6,216 bases of DNA from Pseudomonadota bacterium (GTDB taxonomy: Bacteria > Pseudomonadota > Alphaproteobacteria > Micropepsales > Micropepsaceae). The notes beneath the pieces are model-generated. The model saw only the letters and a list, made by a program, of their open reading frames with translations, did not search any database and had not been told where the DNA came from. Positions 5,166-6,216 of the stretch are shown here, one piece after another. Position 1 is the stretch's first letter. Each line of letters opens with the position of its first letter. The DNA lies in assembly GCA_021817355.1 (NCBI GenBank), contig JAKAVI010000403.1:1-6216 (forward strand), in the 5' to 3' direction. Position numbers and translations under genes: made by a program.

Positions 5166-6216
5166 AGACGGCGATCGTAGCAGTCGCGGCGCGGCAGATT
5201 TGGGACTCACGCGGCCGGCCAACGGTGGAAGCCGAAATCCGTCTGCAAAATGGGGCCAAAGGCCGCGGGATCGCGCCGGCCGGTGCGTCACGGGGCAGCT
5301 TTGAGGCAATTGATCTGCGTGACGGTGGCGAAAGATTTGGTGGCTTCGGCGTTACTCAGGCGCTTGCCAATGTTAGAGGCCCCATCGCGGCTGCACTTAA
5401 GGGGATGGATGGCAGTGATCCCCTTGCGATCGATCAGCGACTTGAAGCACTCGATGGGACGGCACAATTCGCCCGTCTGGGCGGAAATGCCACGGTCGCG
5501 GTCTCACTGGCTGTCTGGCAGGCCGCAGCGGCGTCACAGGGGCTTGCCCTATGGCGGTACCTCGCGGACGACAGGGCTGTCAGACTGCCAGTTCCAGAGA
5601 TTCAGATTTTTGGCGGTGGGGCTCATGCCGGCCGGCGCATCGACATACAGGATCTGATGGTAATGGTTCCGGGTGCAGGTTCGGTGCGTGTTGCGCTCGA
5701 GACCACGGCCGAGATCTATCGGGTCGCTGGACGCTTGATGGAGGAAGCTGGAAGGCTTTCGGGAACCGCAGACGAGGGTGGCTGGTGGCCAAATTTTTCT
5801 TCCAACGAAGAAGCACTTGAGATGCTGATGCGTGCCATTGAGGGTGCTGGCTTTAGACCTGGTGAAGAGGTTTTTATCTCGCTTGATATCGCGGCAAGCG
5901 AACTTTTTGACGGCGTTCACTACCATTTGACGCTTGAAGACCGCGTACTTGAAAGTGCCGAGATGGAGGCGCTTATCGAAGGTTGGGCGCAGCGCTTTCC
6001 AATTCTGTCGATCGAGGATCCGCTTGCCGAGGACCGGACAGATCAAATGACGCGTCTCACGCAGCGGCTCTGCCCCCGCTGTCAGATCGTAGGGGATGAC
6101 TTTTTGGTGACTGATGCCATGCGGGTGGAGGACGCGGCACGGACAGGTGCCTGTAGTGCTGCTCTCATAAAAATAAACCAGTCTGGTACGCTGTCGCGGG
6201 CGCGGCGCGCGCTGGA
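5162..6216 (+). CDS. Divergent enolase homologue, 3' end outside window
   Basis: The frame from ATG 5162 stays open to the right edge, giving 351 codons plus 2 bases. Enolases have about 425-430 residues, so some 75 are missing. Similarity to enolase runs end to end: 'WDSRGRPTVEAEI' at 14-26, 'GNATVAVSLA' at 108-117, 'SIEDPLAED' at 283-291 and 'ALIKINQSGTL' at 334-344. Compared with yeast enolase, the metal ligands are kept as Ser43 (S39), Asp242 (D246), Glu285 (E295) and Asp312 (D320). Also kept are the catalytic His155 (H159), Glu205 (E211) and Lys337 (K345). Changes fall in the mobile loops: loop 1 'SGASTG' is 'AGASRG', loop 2 'NGGxHA' is 'GGGAHA' followed by Arg-Arg, and E168 is Asp164. 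K396 and the 'SHRSGET' region lie beyond the window. Enolase interconverts 2-phosphoglycerate and phosphoenolpyruvate. This copy, coupled to a kinase in an acyl-CoA operon, looks like a specialised paralogue rather than the housekeeping gene (inference). Confidence 0.9.
   Translation, partial: MKTAIVAVAARQIWDSRGRPTVEAEIRLQNGAKGRGIAPAGASRGSFEAIDLRDGGERFGGFGVTQALANVRGPIAAALKGMDGSDPLAIDQRLEALDGTAQFARLGGNATVAVSLAVWQAAAASQGLALWRYLADDRAVRLPVPEIQIFGGGAHAGRRIDIQDLMVMVPGAGSVRVALETTAEIYRVAGRLMEEAGRLSGTADEGGWWPNFSSNEEALEMLMRAIEGAGFRPGEEVFISLDIAASELFDGVHYHLTLEDRVLESAEMEALIEGWAQRFPILSIEDPLAEDRTDQMTRLTQRLCPRCQIVGDDFLVTDAMRVEDAARTGACSAALIKINQSGTLSRARRAL

Noticed and set aside
4770..5309. Minus-strand open frames over the kinase/enolase junction
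   Set aside because: Two overlapping antisense frames of Pro/Arg-rich sequence with no motif, opposite well-supported genes.
5250..5657. Plus-strand open frame of 135 codons after the kinase
   Set aside because: It lies in another frame within the enolase homologue, whose own frame carries end-to-end family motifs; its translation shows no domain.
1..6216. Mobile elements, CRISPR arrays, tRNA or other RNA genes, tandem repeats
   Set aside because: None seen on reading; the window is almost wholly coding, with two gaps of about 45 bases that hold only ribosome sites.

Overview
The window is a single-strand (+) block of six closely packed genes with almost no intergenic space. It reads as part of one accessory catabolic or acyl-CoA operon of a fairly GC-rich bacterium. 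A proteobacterium, perhaps an alphaproteobacterium, is my guess from gene content and codon use. There is no rRNA or other marker here to fix the taxon.

Layout: (1) 3-389, the 3' part of a GlcG/HbpS-like (DUF336) gene whose start lies upstream of the window. (2) 436-1647, a class III CoA-transferase (CaiB/BaiF). (3) 1644-2549, an HMG-CoA-lyase-family protein. (4) 2593-4161, an AMP-forming acyl-CoA synthetase. (5) 4158-5165, an APH/choline-kinase-fold phosphotransferase. (6) 5162 to the window end, the first 351 codons of an enolase homologue with no stop inside the window. Three of the five junctions are 4-base ATGA stop/start overlaps. The other two gaps are only about 45 bases. I see no terminator or internal promoter, so the genes are probably transcribed and translated as a unit.

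How they may work together (inference): the CoA-transferase and acyl-CoA synthetase would both load acids onto CoA. The lyase would split a 3-hydroxy(-3-methyl)acyl-CoA into a ketone or ketoacid and acetyl-CoA or a similar thioester. The unusual part is the last pair: a small-molecule kinase directly coupled to an enolase that keeps all visible metal ligands and the catalytic lysine but has changed active-site loops, including Glu to Asp at a catalytic position. This suggests a kinase/enolase two-step on a substrate other than ordinary 2-phosphoglycerate, attached to a CoA-thioester degradation route. The enolase reading frame is open to the right edge, and the end of the gene (including the second catalytic lysine region) is not visible.
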